From NCBI GenBank assembly GCA_019914995.1, contig CM034130.1, positions 6,696,001 to 6,760,000 on the forward strand: a stretch of 64,000 nt of DNA, given 5' to 3'. Positions 20,241 through 33,467 of the stretch are shown here, in pieces. The stretch is from Acanthochlamys bracteata (taxonomy: Eukaryota; Streptophyta; Magnoliopsida; Pandanales; Velloziaceae). A program made the position numbers and the translations under genes. Numbering within the stretch: position 1 is the stretch's first letter; every line of letters begins with the position of its first letter. The notes beneath the pieces are model-generated. The model had not been told where the DNA came from. It did not search any database and worked only from the letters and a program-made list of their open reading frames with translations.

Positions 20241-23200
20241 CTTGTGATTTTCTTTTTAATGGCACATGACTGAAGGTACTTTAAACACCTTCACTGCGAA
20301 TTATTGTTGAGTTCCCCTATTTTATTTTTCATTTGGATTTTTCTGTTGTTATTGATAAGGTTTTCTTATGGAGTACCAACTGTATATTTCTTTACGCACA
20401 AAAAATTATACCATTTTAATGTTGCATTCACATCGACATCCTCTTTTTAACTTCAACGAATTTGAAAATCATTAGTGAACGTTTCTTGTACAGATGAGTC
20501 ATTTAATTTCGTTGCACTTTTTGTTGATATACTAGTGGGAAGCACCGAAGAATCCTGTACCAAGTCCACAAAAAGAAACAAGGCCCTGGTCTACTGCTTA
20601 AACTCTTAAAATCCCAAGCATAGCTGATGCTGCTCTAAGATTAACTGGCTTATACGTGCCTTTGCAAAAGGGTACCTTGGGTTTCTCTTTTTAACGCACC
20701 ATAGGTGTCTGAGCAAAGAGTGTCATCTGCGGTCGTATACTATGTACCTAGTCTACGAAATCTTCGAAACAATTGTTTCTCAATGTAATTCTACAGGTGA
20801 TGACTAAGAAGTAATACATGATAATCTTGCTCTTAATGTAGCTAATTTACTATTAGATTTTTATCTTTTCTCTTAAGAAATAGTCTATAAAGTCCAAAAA
20901 GTATTTGGTGTGCTATTTTTGTTTAATTTGAAATTCTTTATACAGATTATGAAAACAAATATCTTCTATGCATCAGGGGAATGAATACTCTAGAAAGTAT
21001 AGGCTTTTTATCAATTGATATTAACAGTTTTATTACCAACCCTACTTGTTATGGTGCTATTAGCTTGTCCGCATCATCTGTTTATTCCTCTCCTTTTCTG
21101 TAGTTCTATATTAAGTATTTGTTGAGTTTGCCTACAGTAGATTTGTTCGGCAGAGTCTAGGTAGTTGTAGATGTTTTAGTAATTTTCTACAAAATGTATT
21201 ACTTTCTTATGAGTTAAGGACCAAGGATGAAACAGAAGAACTGCCTCTTACAACTACTTTGGCTTCAGTAATGGAAGGTAAATGTCATGCTTGACACGAT
21301 CTAACACTTTTGTCTCACTCTAGAAGATATTTTTCAAATATATAGTTATCGCTTTATTCCTTCAGTTTTTTTCTTGCATAGGTGATGCCTAGAAGTTTGT
21401 TCACATATGTCAATATTCAGGTGTATTTGGATAGATGTTTGAAAAATGCAGATGTCGTCTTGGTTATCAGTTTAGCCATTCATATTCTTGTGGAATGTTC
21501 AGATCATGAAATGCTAGGCTTCATGAGTAACCTTTGCAGAAACTCAAATTGTATGATGGTTTAACATCTAGCCATTACTTGAGAAGACAGCTATCTGGTT
21601 TGGTAAATTTTCAGGTATTGTCTTGCAGCTTTTCTACCATTGTAATTATTTACAGGATATTCTTGTATTGAGTTATCTAGTGTAGTTATTTACTATTTGC
21701 TCTGTAATTGTCCATATGCATTTGGTCATAGTGCAATACTTTTTTCCTTGCTCCTACGGACTTCCAGCTAGCCTCTTGTATAGAGTAGTTTAATAGCAGC
21801 TGACAAGTTCTTGTTTGTACTTTGCACCTGCATCAGAACTGCACATTCTCCATGAACACAGTGGACAATGCTTAACTAGTCCAAGAAGTGTGATGTGTAA
21901 TCTGAGTTTTTATGCTAGTAACTTTGAGTTGACAAGCCAGCAGGTTAGAACTTTTTCTACATATTGCTATCACTAAACCTGCATCATAGTGGATTGACTT
22001 TTGCTTATGCATCTACTGTAGAACACTGCAGAAGCACATCTTGCTCTTCTATCTTCGTTTGGAGGAAATAGTTCAATATTATGTGCCGTTTGACATTGCT
22101 TGTCAGATATCATGGTTTTTGCCTTCAAGGATCTATACGTCTAGGAATGAATGCCAGAAGGAGCATGAGAATGTCATAAGCTTTTTGTTGGCATCCAGTG
22201 GAACTGTTTGAAGTACATGTAACGCTTGCTTGTCCATGGCAAATAACAGCACATTTTGTTTTTCCTTTTTCATTTTTTGCTAACCTCTGATTTCGTGCCT
22301 TTCTGAAAATGCTGTTGTCATTTTAAAATTTCGTGTTAGTAAATTGGTAGTAAAGCTGGTAATTCTGTTGAATTTATTTGATGCGTTTACGGTTTATTTC
22401 TGCTCATCAATAGGAATTCTGAAATGAGTTAGGTTAAGCTAATTGATTGGATATTCTGCCATTCTCTTAGCTGAATGATTCTTCTTGTGTCCTCTTACAG
22501 CTCTCACTGGAGTATGAATTCTTTCAATTCTTGCCCTTTTCAGTAGGCCATGTTTGAACTCTAGTTTTTTTCATTTTATGGAAAGTGAATACAACAAATG
22601 TGTTATATTTTTCTCTCTTTTGTTTCACGCATTATATGCTAGGTATATGGTCGCACTGGCGAAGATTGTCTAAATTACTTCACAGCAGTAGAGCATATCG
22701 ATGTGATAGATGTTGGCATGTTGCTGCTTGAGATATTTGAATTGGAACAGATAAAGATGAGGTACATCCTTATATCATTCAAATAACTAGGGTCTGTTCA
22801 CCAGCTAACTAGTTGCATTCAATAATCATTATCTCTGTACCTCTCCGACAAAATTGTTAATTTTCTGAGATTACTTATCTTCGTTTTTCAGGGTAGAACA
22901 GAAAAATGTAGCGAGTGTGTCAATGTTGATTCATGTGATTGCAGAAGTCTTTCCACTGAAGAAGATGTTATGTGGTCTGGCTTTTCAGATGTCATAAAGC
23001 AGCTAAGTATCGCTTGCAGCGAAAAGGTATGGCTTGTGGAGAAAGCAATATATGTTTCCCTCTGAGCTTGTGACAAATGCCGCTTCTACAAAATTCTATG
23101 TAAATTCTGTGCCTCATCTCCAACGAGTGTCCATGAATGAAAATTGGGAATTCTTCAAATTTCAGGTATACCAAGTTCGTATTCGTGTAATAGATCATAT

Positions 23201-24300
23201 TCATTTGAATTCACGTGTAGGTCTAGCTTTGCTTGTACACTACTTGGAGTGACATTGTGTTAAATCAGGGGCACGTATCTTTTCCTACGGTTCTGGACCT
23301 CTCCCCATTCGCAGAAGCAAAAATTGTTGGAATGCAAAATCTAAAAACAAAAAGAATGAAGCACGGCAAAAGCAGTGTCAGCTGCTTCTAATCCTTCCAG
23401 CAAGTTATTCGACCTTGGAATCACAGTTCACAGGCAATGGGATTATATAAATTTTTGGCTCCAAACTCCCTTAAAAAGTTCTGGAAAGAAAGATGCTATG
23501 TCAGCTTTCGAACACTTTGAGGATCCTTCTATTGATTCCCCTGTCAGTGATTGCTACATAGATTCCAACCTTAAGAGAAAACCAGTACCTTTTAATATGG
23601 AATGTCCTCAACCGCAGCTCATCAAAATTAAGAGCACTGGTAGGTTCCAGCCTCCAAGTCAGTGTTCTGCTGTAACTACGGGAGAACTGGAAATTCATAT
23701 ATAGGAAAAGTTGAGATTGAACCAGATGGTTAAAACACCACACAACTATCAGATAGTAGTCAGTGGTTTGATATATAATCAGATAGTGAAGTGTCAAGGG
23801 TATCTCAAGAAGCGATTCTTGCTGCGGAGGGCAAGCTTGCTCTTTTATGAGAGAATTGAAGAAACAATCTAAGTGTTGTAGAATTTCTCACAGAATTCAG
23901 TTTCATATTTTTCGTAAGTTAATTTCAAGCCTTTTCTATCATCATTAGTGACTCTAGATAATTTTGACCTGCATCATCTTTGTTCATCTGAGAAATGCTT
24001 TTTCTTATAAATGATGAATCTTGTCTAGTGGAGCACTTTATCGGAACTCTAATTTACTTGTTCTCATTAATAGTTTGCAGATGAAGTTCTTAAAAGGTGG
24101 CTGATGCGGCTCTTGGAAACAGAAAAGGAATTACTCGGAAGTTCGATTTGTCAGATTTGATTAGTGACTCCATGCGTGTTCCTCTCGACAAAGAAACTTT
24201 TCCAGAGATAACAGTTTCCGTCCTCCATCCTTTTAAACAGAAAAAGGTTGCCTATCTGTTTCTCTTTTGACTTCAGGCTTGTTGCTGCAAACAATGGAGT
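20241..24300 (+). pseudogene. Remnants of an unidentified multi-exon gene
   Basis: Several plus-strand segments have protein-like composition and splice-like edges but are broken by stops and frame changes. Examples are EAPKNPVPSPQKETRPW (20540-20590), VYGRTGEDCLNYFTAVEH (22640-22700), the DVIKQLSIACSEKVW end (22985-23030) and the open stretch 23375-23704. At 24100-24250 there is ADAALGNRKGITRKFDLSDL and the following EITVSVLHPFKQ. Spacing by T-rich, intron-like stretches suggests a decayed gene in place. I do not recognise the family. The upstream edge lies directly beside the retrotransposon, but I saw no continuation of it on the far side. Confidence 0.4.
23375..23704 (+). pseudogene. Longest open segment of the unidentified remnant
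   Basis: An open frame of 109 codons containing SKLFDLGITVHRQWDYINFW and SGKKDAMSAFEHFEDPSID. It ends shortly after a Gln-, Pro- and Ser-rich stretch. The composition is protein-like, with no membrane segment and no family motif I recognise. It probably was one exon of the gene whose remnants run from 20.5 to 24.3 kb. Confidence 0.4.
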
Positions 24301-24840
24301 GAGCGTTTCATTGTCTGGGATTTAGGCAAGCATGCTTTTTCTTGCAGCTTCATGCAGGTTTGTCATTTGGCATGAATTTGAAGCTATATTTCTCTTTGTA
24401 ATTTCGTAAGCGGTACAAAATCAACTTTTCAAGTGAAGAATTTCCCCTGATATGTACTTCCTGCATCATTTTATGCTTGTGAGTTTTTAAAAATAGTGCG
24501 TTGTGGGCAGAGGTATATGAAAAAGTTGTAGAACTGCAAGAACATTCCTATTAATTTAAAGAGCGGGACAAAAAACATGTGAAGTTCTTCATGTTCATGA
24601 TGTGCCACTAACGCAAGTTGTACGTATGTTCCTTGTAGCCACTGGAATGTTTCTATTAGTCATAGTAGGACTTCGTCTAGCTTCTACGAAGTTAGGCCAT
24701 TTTATAAAATGAGGGTGACTTGTTGATTCTTCATAGAAGAAAATGGGGAAGACTTGTCCATTACTTTATTAATACGTCCGAATTTATATATATTTTGAAG
24801 TCCGATTTTGAACCCTGACCTCTCTTGTTAATGGTCAGAG

Positions 24841-25046
24841 GGATTGTTTGGGATTTTATATTTTTTTATAATAGTTTATAAAATTTATCTAAATTTTAAA
24901 AATATTAAAAAATTTTATTTTTAAAATTTTTATTATTACTTTATTTTATTTTTTGAGTTTGAAGTAAAAAAGTACAATTTATTTTCTAAATATAATTAAA
25001 AATTTTGTTTAAAAGTATTTTTTTCAAAAATACTTCCAAGGTCCCT
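24841..25046. mobile_element. AT-rich MITE-like element, diverged
   Basis: Starts with GGATTGTTTGGGATTTTATA and ends with AAATACTTCCAAGGTCC. The inverted ends and AT-rich core resemble the other members of the family. Similarity to the better copies is looser. Confidence 0.35.
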
Positions 25047-25668
25047 ATAACTTATAGTTGGCATTAAGGGGGTTTAAAATCCAGATCCTTTTAAAGAAAA
25101 ACTTGGGAAGAATGTACAGTTTATTGTGTTTTGTAGTAGTGGAACAAGTCTTTTTTGTTTCCATGTATTCCTTATCTGGTCAAGCAAATCAAAGTTATTC
25201 GTGTTGAATCCGAATAATGCCCTTATTCCGTCCCGATTCAATCTGACTAATCCGCAATAGGTAGCTTAATCCTATATAGTTCCTGTCCTTACAAGAGAAA
25301 ATCGTAGGTTTGAATCCTGAAGCCCGTAGGAATTCATGAGTGTAGAAATTCTACTAATAATGATTGCACATTTTTTGTTTAGGAATGAATATGGTAATAT
25401 TTGACATTAGTTATAAATTATTTTTTATTTTAATTTTTTATTTTATGTTTCATAATAAATTTTTAAAAATAATTTACAGAATTTTTGTATTTAAAAAATA
25501 TAAAACAATTTTACTTATTAAAATCTATTATTATTTAATTTTATTGATCTTTCGAATTAAAAAATAGAATTTGTTTTTAAAAAATTTTAAAATATATTTT
25601 ATTTTTAATTTTTTAAAAACATTTCTAAATATTTTTTAATTTAAAAATATATTCGCATAAGAACTAAT

Positions 25669-28107
25669 GTCAGATTTGGACCGAACCGTTCGGGTTGATC
25701 CGAAAAGATAATTTGATCTGAATTTGCAAATATATCGTCCAAACATGCAACCCGTCACGATCCTGTTAATCCAAACGTTTCTGAGTCAACCCGCTGAACC
25801 GTCCTTCCAGATCAATCCGATGAGGACAAAAAATTATAAATAACAAAATTGTGTGCCTGATTTACAATTTCATTAATCTTTAATTAAAAAAATCAAAACT
25901 ATGTAACGTAGTGCACTCGCCACTCGGTCGACCACCTGCTAGTTTCTTGAATCTTCTTCATTTTAGGTTTTGCTCTCATCTTTAATCTTCACGATTCCAG
26001 CTACGGCTCAGGCATGCGTTAACCATTTTGTCGCTTTTTTAAATTGTTCGCTCTAGTAGCGCTCATTGTTTGCTCCGATAGTGCTCGCTGTTCGCTCTGG
26101 CTTCGGCTCAGGCTAAATTCGTTGCTCCGTTCCGTTGATTTTATCGGATCTGCTCCGATTTCGTCGAATTCGAGGCTCTGCTTCAATTTCGCTGCTCCGT
26201 CACTAATTCGTCGGATTTATTTGCTCATTGCTCCGGCGGGAATTTTGCTCCGGCTTTGTCGAATTAGTCGCCTCTGCTTCAATTTCACAACTCCGACTTC
26301 TAATTCATCTTCTTCGGCTTCAATTTCGTTGTTTCGTCTCTACTTCGTCAGATTTCTCTACTCACTGCCGGCAATAATTTCTGCTCCGGCTTTTTGAAAT
26401 TCGTAGTCTTTACTTCAGTTTGGCTGCTCCGGCTTTAATTCCTCTGCTCTGGCTTTAATTTCATTGCATCGACTTCTCTACTCAATACTCAGTGACAAGT
26501 TCTGCTCCGACCGGTGACTCTGCAGTTGTGTTCTACTTCTGCCGACGACTCTCCTGCTGACCAGTTGCATTCTGCTTCGGTTGTTGCTTCTTGCTACTAC
26601 TCCAACCACTCCGATCAAAATCAGTGATAACATCTAGTACCTCTTGATGTCTGGTATTGGCTCTAATCCTTCTATCGATTCTGCCACACAATCTTCAACA
26701 ATTTTACCGATTGATGAGGAGAATGAAGTAGGTGCACTTAGATGCTTAAGAATTCTTTTTATCAGATTGTGGTTCAAGGGTTAAAGCTAACTGTTTTGGT
26801 CTTTTAGACTCAATTCGTGACTTGATGTTTAGTAATAGCTTTTTACTTTTTGTTAGCATGTTGTTGTGTATAGGATACTAGTTGTGACTTGATATTGTTA
26901 GAAGTATATTACATATCCTGAAGATTAGTGATGTTATCTAGTTGTAGACTTGTAGTGCATTCTGTTTAGGAAGAATTATGTTGTTGTCTGGTTGTAATGC
27001 ATTCTGTTTAGGAATTTAAATTTGTATTCTATTTGGTATGCTTTATTGTCTGGCTCTAGTGGTTCATGGTGATTTTGTGGTTCATTGCTTTAGTGGTTAT
27101 ATATAGTAATTTAAGTCTGGTTCTAATGGTTCGGTTTGGTATGCTTTTCTGTTTAGTATGCTTTGCATTTTTTTTTGTCATTATAAGTTTTACAAAATAC
27201 TATTGCATTTTTGTTAGATTATTTGTTCAGGTAGTAGCAAGCTTCATTATGTTTAGTTTCATAGTTTGCTAATTATTTTCTTTGCAATGTAACTTGCATT
27301 TTTTTTGGTTTACAGTTTGATTCCGGTGGTATAATAAGACATGCAAATTTATTTAATTTCATAGTTGGCTGACTGTTCTTTTTGTAACTTTATGCTTGTT
27401 ATTGCTGACTGAAACATTAAGTATAGTATTAGTTGACTGCTCTAATATAACATTACAATAATGCAAATAGAGCAGCCAGTCAGTTTTATGCTTTCTGAAA
27501 GTAATATAAAATATCAAGTACAGTGTCTTCCAATGTTGCCTGCTGGTCGGAACAGTAAGGGTTATGACACAGCATGTTTGTTATTTTTGAAAGAATGCTT
27601 GTAATTGTTCTATTGTTGGCTGGAACCTCAAGTTGATATAGGAATTAGCTGCTGGAATTTTCAACTATAAGACTGATTGCCAGTTAGTGAATGGTATTGT
27701 AATTAATTGCATCTTATAATTTATTGACCGGTTGCAAAGAATTGCTCCTTCATTTTGTTATTTGTAATTTGTAGTTGTTACTTGATATTGAGATGTTACT
27801 ATTTATATTTTTAACTTGATATTATATTATTATTTTTTTTACTGGATAATAATATTTATTATTGATATTGCTACTTATTATCAGTGAAGTTATTATTATT
27901 GTTGGATAATATTTGAGACTTATTGTTGTTTTTTTTATGGTATTGATATTATTATTGGAAGTTTGAATCTTAGAAGGTATGATATGATGGTATGAATGGT
28001 ATCAAAGTTACCAAAATTAGACGTACGCAGAAATGATACAAAATCAGATAAAAGTTAATCCTTCGAGTCAACCCCTCATCCGTTCCGGGTCGGTTCTAAC
28101 AACACTG
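25669..28107. mobile_element. Possible non-autonomous hAT-like transposon remnant
   Basis: The left side begins CAGATTTGGACCGAACCG and the right side, reversed, CAGTGTTGTTAGAACCGACC. These are loosely matching inverted ends starting with CAG, followed by CGGGT/ACCCG-rich subterminal words. Inside are a leader of repeated GCTCCGGCTT-type words (26.0-26.6 kb) and a short frame starting at 26647 (MSGIGSNPSIDSATQSS) that resembles the N-terminal style of plant hAT transposases. No transposase core or 8-bp target duplication was found. Call is tentative. Confidence 0.35.
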
Positions 28108-28221
28108 ATAGGAACCGCATCTCGTTTGCTTTATATGAACCATTTCCTCTTAAATTACAGATTTGCTTCTAATTCTTGATATCTATGCATCTCCATTTCG
28201 TTTTCTGATTTGTTAAGAGAA

Positions 28222-28390
28222 GCTAAGCGTGTTTAGAATAAAATAAACTCACTTTTTCAGAATTAAGTTTAAAAATTAAAATTAAAAGTTAAAATATTTA
28301 ATTTTAAAATATAAAATTTTAATAAAAATAATTTATTTTATATTAAATTTAAATTTAAAAAAATGAGTTTGACGTAGCAGATAAACAAAT
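28222..28390. repeat. AT-rich stretch, possible miniature element
   Basis: Between AAGCGTGTTTAGAATAAAAT and AAATGAGTTTGACG lies about 150 bp of almost pure A and T, with short inverted words (AAATTAAAATTAAAAGTT and similar). It looks related in style to the other AT-rich elements but does not share their exact core. Confidence 0.3.
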
Positions 28391-28797
28391 CCTGAGAACC
28401 AAACGTACTTCGCCAAATTCTTTTTGGCCTTTTACGATAAAGTAATCAAATTCTCTGTTCCTCAAACTAATGGCTTTTTTTTATACCTGCCCTTTTTCCA
28501 AAAACGATTCTCAAATCTTAGTTCAGTTAATTTTCCTTTATATTTCTTTAATCCTACCGGCCCGCTCAACCAATCCACCACTCTGCTGACTGGAGAAGGA
28601 GGAAGAAAAGAACGACAAACTGTTTGAATATTCAACTTCTCGGGCAGGCGACGACGAAGACCAGATTTGATTGAAGAATGAAATACCAAACACCACCAAA
28701 AATATTAAAGAAAAAACTATCTCTGTCAAATGCGCGCCCTTCTCTCTGTTCTCTCTTTCTCTATCTTCACCGGATTTGTACTCCAACAACAACGACG

Positions 28798-30115
28798 ATG
28801 GAAGCTGCTTTGCAAGCCTTAATCGCTGCCGGCGCAAGTTTCTTCTTCGTCGCTTTTATTCTCTCTTCTCTTCTTCTTCTCTGCCGCCGCTACTCCAATA
28901 ACTACAACAACAACAACAATTTTTCTCAACAAGAATCTAACTACAACAACAACAAGCAGAAACCTTCACCGTCGTTGCCGCCGCAGATAGCAATTGCGGA
29001 TGAAAGCTTCTCATTCGATCCAGTATCGCTACCGCACATATCGATCTCAGAACTCTCCGCCGCCACCAAAGGGTTTTCGCCCGACGCAATTGTCGGCGAC
29101 GGCGCGTTCGGGTTCGTTTACCGGGCTCACTTGTCCTCCGGCGCTGACGTGGCAGTTAAGCGACTCAGCGCTGATGCTTTCCACGGGCTGAGAGAGTTCC
29201 GCGCAGAGATGGAAACGTTGGGCCGGATTAAGCACCAGAACCTGGCCCGGTTGTTGGGTTACTGCGCTGCTGGGCCGGACCGGTTGTTAATCTATGAGTT
29301 TCTAGACCGGGGGAGTCTGGACCTTTGGTTGCATCCTGAACCAGGTGAGGCCGAACGTGGACCAGACCGCCTTAGTTGGTCTACGAGGTTGAAGATTGTT
29401 AAAGATGTTGCTGCCGGGTTGAAGTTTTTGCATGATGATTGCAAGCCTAAGATTATACACAGGGATATTAAGTCTTCTAATGTTTTGCTGGATTCCGATT
29501 TCGGAGCTAGGATAGCCGATTTCGGACTTGCGCGGTCGATGGACTCGATGCGGTAATGGAATTTGTTCATACTTCTTTCAAGTCTATATACGTACGAAAG
29601 AGCTTAATTGTACTTTCAACATAAATGCACTGCTGTATGGTCGTTGAAGTTTTTGTGAGAGGTAAACATGCATGCAAAACTAGCTCAAAAATTTTGAAGA
29701 ATTATTCATGGGCTTGCGTACGTGCAGGTCACATGTATCGACGCAAACTGCAGGAACGATGGGATACATGCCGCCAGAGTACAGGGACGGATGGACTGCA
29801 GCGACAGCAGCTGCTGACGTGTACAGTTTCGGAGCTTTGATGATTGAAGTGGCAACTGGGCTCAGACCAAGCTGGCCAGTACGATTGCCCGACGGCGTCG
29901 AGACAAGCTTAGTCAGGTGGGCTAGAGCAATGATAGACCACGACCGGACAATGGAGATCGTCGACCGTGGACTAACGACAAAAGGACGGTTGCATGAAGA
30001 GGAGCAAGAGAAGGAAATGAAGGGTTTCTTTGCAATCGCGTACAGGTGCACAGAAGACGGAGCGCGGAAGAGGCCGTCCATGGCTGAGGTAGTCATGCTG
30101 CTCCAAGATCTATAA
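28798..30115 (+). CDS. Receptor-like (cytoplasmic) protein kinase without ectodomain
   Basis: Two exons, 28798-29552 and 29728-30115, join in frame to 380 aa. Residues about 8-30 form one hydrophobic helix, followed by basic residues and an Asn-rich linker. The kinase domain starts near residue 95 with GDGAFGFVY and VAVKRL, followed by [22 protein letters not shown] and DVYSFG. It is an RD-type Ser/Thr kinase and all catalytic residues are present. There is no signal peptide and no LRR, lectin or other extracellular domain, so it would be membrane-anchored and cytosolic, acting with a receptor partner. The kinase resembles the LRR-X group (PSKR/BRI1-like) more than the PERK-like kinase at 56-60 kb. 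An upstream ATG at 28678 is in frame, but the sequence between is low complexity, so I chose 28798. Confidence 0.85.
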
Positions 30116-31929
30116 AATAAGCCATGAGATCAAAGTATATATATTCAACTCATCAGAGGTATGAGCTTCTTGTAGATAGTCTTGTTGTTGCATGCACATT
30201 GATGATTGTATATGAAGATGATTATATGGTACACTTCGGTTATGTAGTTATGCAGTGTGTTGGCTACATTGGGTCATAATCCAAATTTGGCAATTTTTTG
30301 TTGGGCCTATACTGATAGGCCAGCATGTAGAGTATATAGCGTAATGAAATTGATTCCTTCGTAAACTGCGTGTTTTATTTGTCCGTTTGTAATCCGCATG
30401 TCAGTTTTTGAGAAGTAAGCTTTAGAAAATAAATTATTAAAAATAAAAATTTGAAAATAATTATAAAATTATTTTAAAGTCACTTATGTAAAAGTAAATA
30501 AGTCCAAAATGGACAGCATATATACACAGACAAACTGAGGTTGTGTTTGGTTGGTTCCTTAAACAATGTGTAGTGATGATTGCAAGCATTAGAAAAAACC
30601 AAAAGATGGCAGTCTATTTTGCTCAACGTATCTGTTTGCTCCAAGAGAAGTTTGGCATAAAAAAGAAGCTTTGTCAGAGTCATGTTGGAATTTTTCACTA
30701 CATACATACAAACCCCCTAAAACCCTTTCTTTTTTGCTGAACTACTATAAAATTATTTTCTCCAAATAATAGGTTTACATCTCACTTTATATCGCTTATA
30801 ACTTTTTCTGCTCTTTTATGTAGCATACTTTATGTTGAATTACATACTATTTTGTGAAAGCCCTAGAACACTAATGAAAAACACTCATTGGAATTATATA
30901 TAGCAATTACTGTGATTTCCCTTCAGTTTCCTATTTTGCAAGTTTTATCCTATATGATATGATTGAGAATTTTTGGGGAATATGAAGTTTGTGAAATATG
31001 TTTCTTTTCTTTTTTAGTGTATGTATTCTTTTCAAACTCTGCCCTAAACAAGACAAAGCAAGGAAGATGCCACCTGAACAGAAACCATCAGTTGTCCATA
31101 TATAAAGTTCTGCTGTGTTCAGTTGAGAAGGTTTCATAATCTCTCCTTCTTTTTATCTTGTAATGCAGAATCGAACAACTGTATACCTGGCAAAACTATA
31201 TGCATGTCTTTTAGCTAGCAAAACCCACTTTCATAGTAGCAGGTGCAACGGAGTCAGGAGCCAAGCTCAAGGGATATGTAAAACATTTGAAAATATTTAT
31301 AATAATAACTTTTTTATAAAATAAAAGTACTTCAAATATTTTTAAAAAATAAATTTAAACTTTTAATTTTAAAAAATTATATATTTAAATATAATTTTGT
31401 AATATTATAATATTTTCATATTTTCAAATTTAAATAATTTTTTTTTAAAATATGAAGTATTTATTTGAAGTGATAAATATTACGAATAAAATACCAAACA
31501 TTCTCTAGTTTATCTCTACACGTATTAGGGCTTTTGTTCTTTCGTTTTAGAAGCGAGTTTTTGGGCGAAGCAAAAAACTGCTTCCGCATAACTTAAACTA
31601 TGTTATTTTTACAAACTTATTTTTCTGATAACTTATTTGAAGAAATCACTTTCCAAAAATTCAATTTTATATCACGTTCTAATAAATAAATAAAATTTTA
31701 ATGTTACTAATTATCAAAGCCCTATAAATTGCAATATTTTTAAGAAATTAAAATAATTTAAGCAACCACGACTGATACAAGTAATCCATGTCGTAAAAGT
31801 AAACATAAAAAATCATTTCAAAATGAAGCCCTCCTCTAAATTTTTCGTAGAATTAATACACAAAAATATAATTAATGATTCCCAAGTTTTGAGAGGTAAG
31901 AACTTGTAGAGCAGCTCTAGCACAAATTA
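30116..31929. other. Intergenic, no gene recognised
   Basis: Contains the 3' flank of the kinase gene and AT-rich sequence at 31270-31500 resembling the MITE-like family. Short ORFs at 30480-30740 overlap on both strands and show no family resemblance. Confidence 0.45.
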
Positions 31930-32225
31930 GGGCGTGTTTCAAATAATCGTAACTGAATTTTGTGAAAGTGAAAAGTAATAAGTAAAGTTTCTTAAAAAAT
32001 AAAGTAAAAGTAGAGTTCAGTATTTGTATTTCAATAATTTTTTAAAATATGTTAAAATTTGAAAAATATAATTGTATTGAATAGTGTATAAATAAAAAAG
32101 TTAGAATTAAAGTTCTGCATATGAAAGTAGAGTTCTGAATTCTTTGTGTAATTAAAATATATGAACTATTCAGAATTTAAAATCGGGCGGAAAAAAATAG
32201 AGTTACGGACGTTTGAAACACACAT
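31930..32225 (+). mobile_element. Tourist-like MITE, copy 2
   Basis: Same orientation and order as the copy at 7115. The left end is GGGCGTGTTTCAAA. The right end is diverged (GAAACACACAT instead of GAAACACGCCC) but is still flanked by TTA on both sides (31927-31929 and 32226-32228). Confidence 0.8.
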
Positions 32226-33467
32226 TTAGTCAGTAAATTTAAAACGTAATTTTATGTACTTCAAATTTGTTGCCTCTCTTGTTAAATAAATATTTAACTT
32301 GTTTGTGGTTCTACAAAATGTTTCTTTTTACCATATAGCAATTTAATGAAAATGTTTTAATTCAATAGCAACCAAACAGTCGTCCCACTAAATAAATATC
32401 CGAATCCTAAGTATAACTTAATATAAAAAGTATATACAGAAATTTATTCTGGTGAAAGAACTTAAAATTTTAAGAATGAAGAAGCTGAACAAAACCTTAA
32501 AAAGAGTAGCTTAAAGCTAGCCGCAACCTTTTTGAACTGCTAGATTTCATTACACATAACGGTTCCATCATTAGCTTTTCTGACACGTTCCATTATTCTA
32601 TTTACTCTTCTTTCTTTTTCACCAATCCAACTTCACAAAAATTGTAGATATATTACCATCTTACTTCGCAACATTGAGCGGCTGGGCAAAAATTTAGGTT
32701 GCGTTTGAAAAAGTTTTTCAATTTTTTAATATATATTTTATAAATATTTAAAAAATTTATTTAAAAATTTAAAAAATTGTACGCAATAAAATTTTTATTA
32801 TATATTTTTATTATTTTTTTAAAAATAAAAAATAAAACTAATTTCTTTAAAACTACAAAAAATATTTTATAAAAATTTTATTTCATAAATAATTTCAAAC
32901 GGACTATGTTTTTGTGAATGAAAATTTCACTAGCAACAGGTATCAAAATTTCAAAATAATAGTGTTTGCTTTAAAACTTGCATGGCAAATATTAAAGTAA
33001 CTAATTATTATCTTCGATCGGCACAGCAATAACTCACTAAACAATTGATAATTAAGTACATGCAAATAATATTAAATGCATAACAACAAAACAAAAATAA
33101 ATCTTACAGTAAATAATTATCATATCACTCTGCAATTAATAACTCAAAAGTATACTATGCAACTGGTTCTAACCAAATTAATTAGTTGTCTCCTTAATAA
33201 AACAGCTAATAAGGCCACGCACCAGTGGCAAGAACATCAAATAAGCTTCAAAACTAGGTGCAAAAAGTTGGAAACTTTAGTTGAGTTGTTGTTGTTTGCT
33301 ACCTATATATCCGTTTTGGTTTCAGGACCAGAGAGTTTTCGCCCAGTAACGAACGGCCATTGCCTTATGATTGTGTTTTGGCTCTTTTTGCTCATTCCCC
33401 TACTTCACCACCAGCCTCTATAATAAACGCTTTCTTCTCCGTTGCCAACACTATTCCAAAGCTTTCC
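32226..33467. other. Intergenic; upstream region of the bHLH gene
   Basis: Includes one AT-rich miniature element (32697-32907) and a TATATAT word at 33304-33310, about 160 bases before the bHLH start codon, that could serve as its TATA box. No other gene is visible. Confidence 0.45.
32697..32907 (+). mobile_element. AT-rich MITE-like element
   Basis: Starts GGTTGCGTTTGAAAAAG and ends ATAATTTCAAACGGAC, so the termini are inverted (GCGTTTGAAA against TTTCAAACG). The core has the same word order as the other copies. Confidence 0.55.

Noticed and set aside
26044..26397. 117-codon plus-strand ORF
   Set aside because: It translates repeated GCTCCGGCTT-type words and gives low-complexity Ser/Leu/Arg sequence, not a protein-like pattern.
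28678..28797. Longer N-terminus of the kinase from the ATG at 28678
   Set aside because: The extra 40 residues are low complexity and would precede the membrane helix without a signal-peptide pattern; 28798 gives a normal N-terminus.
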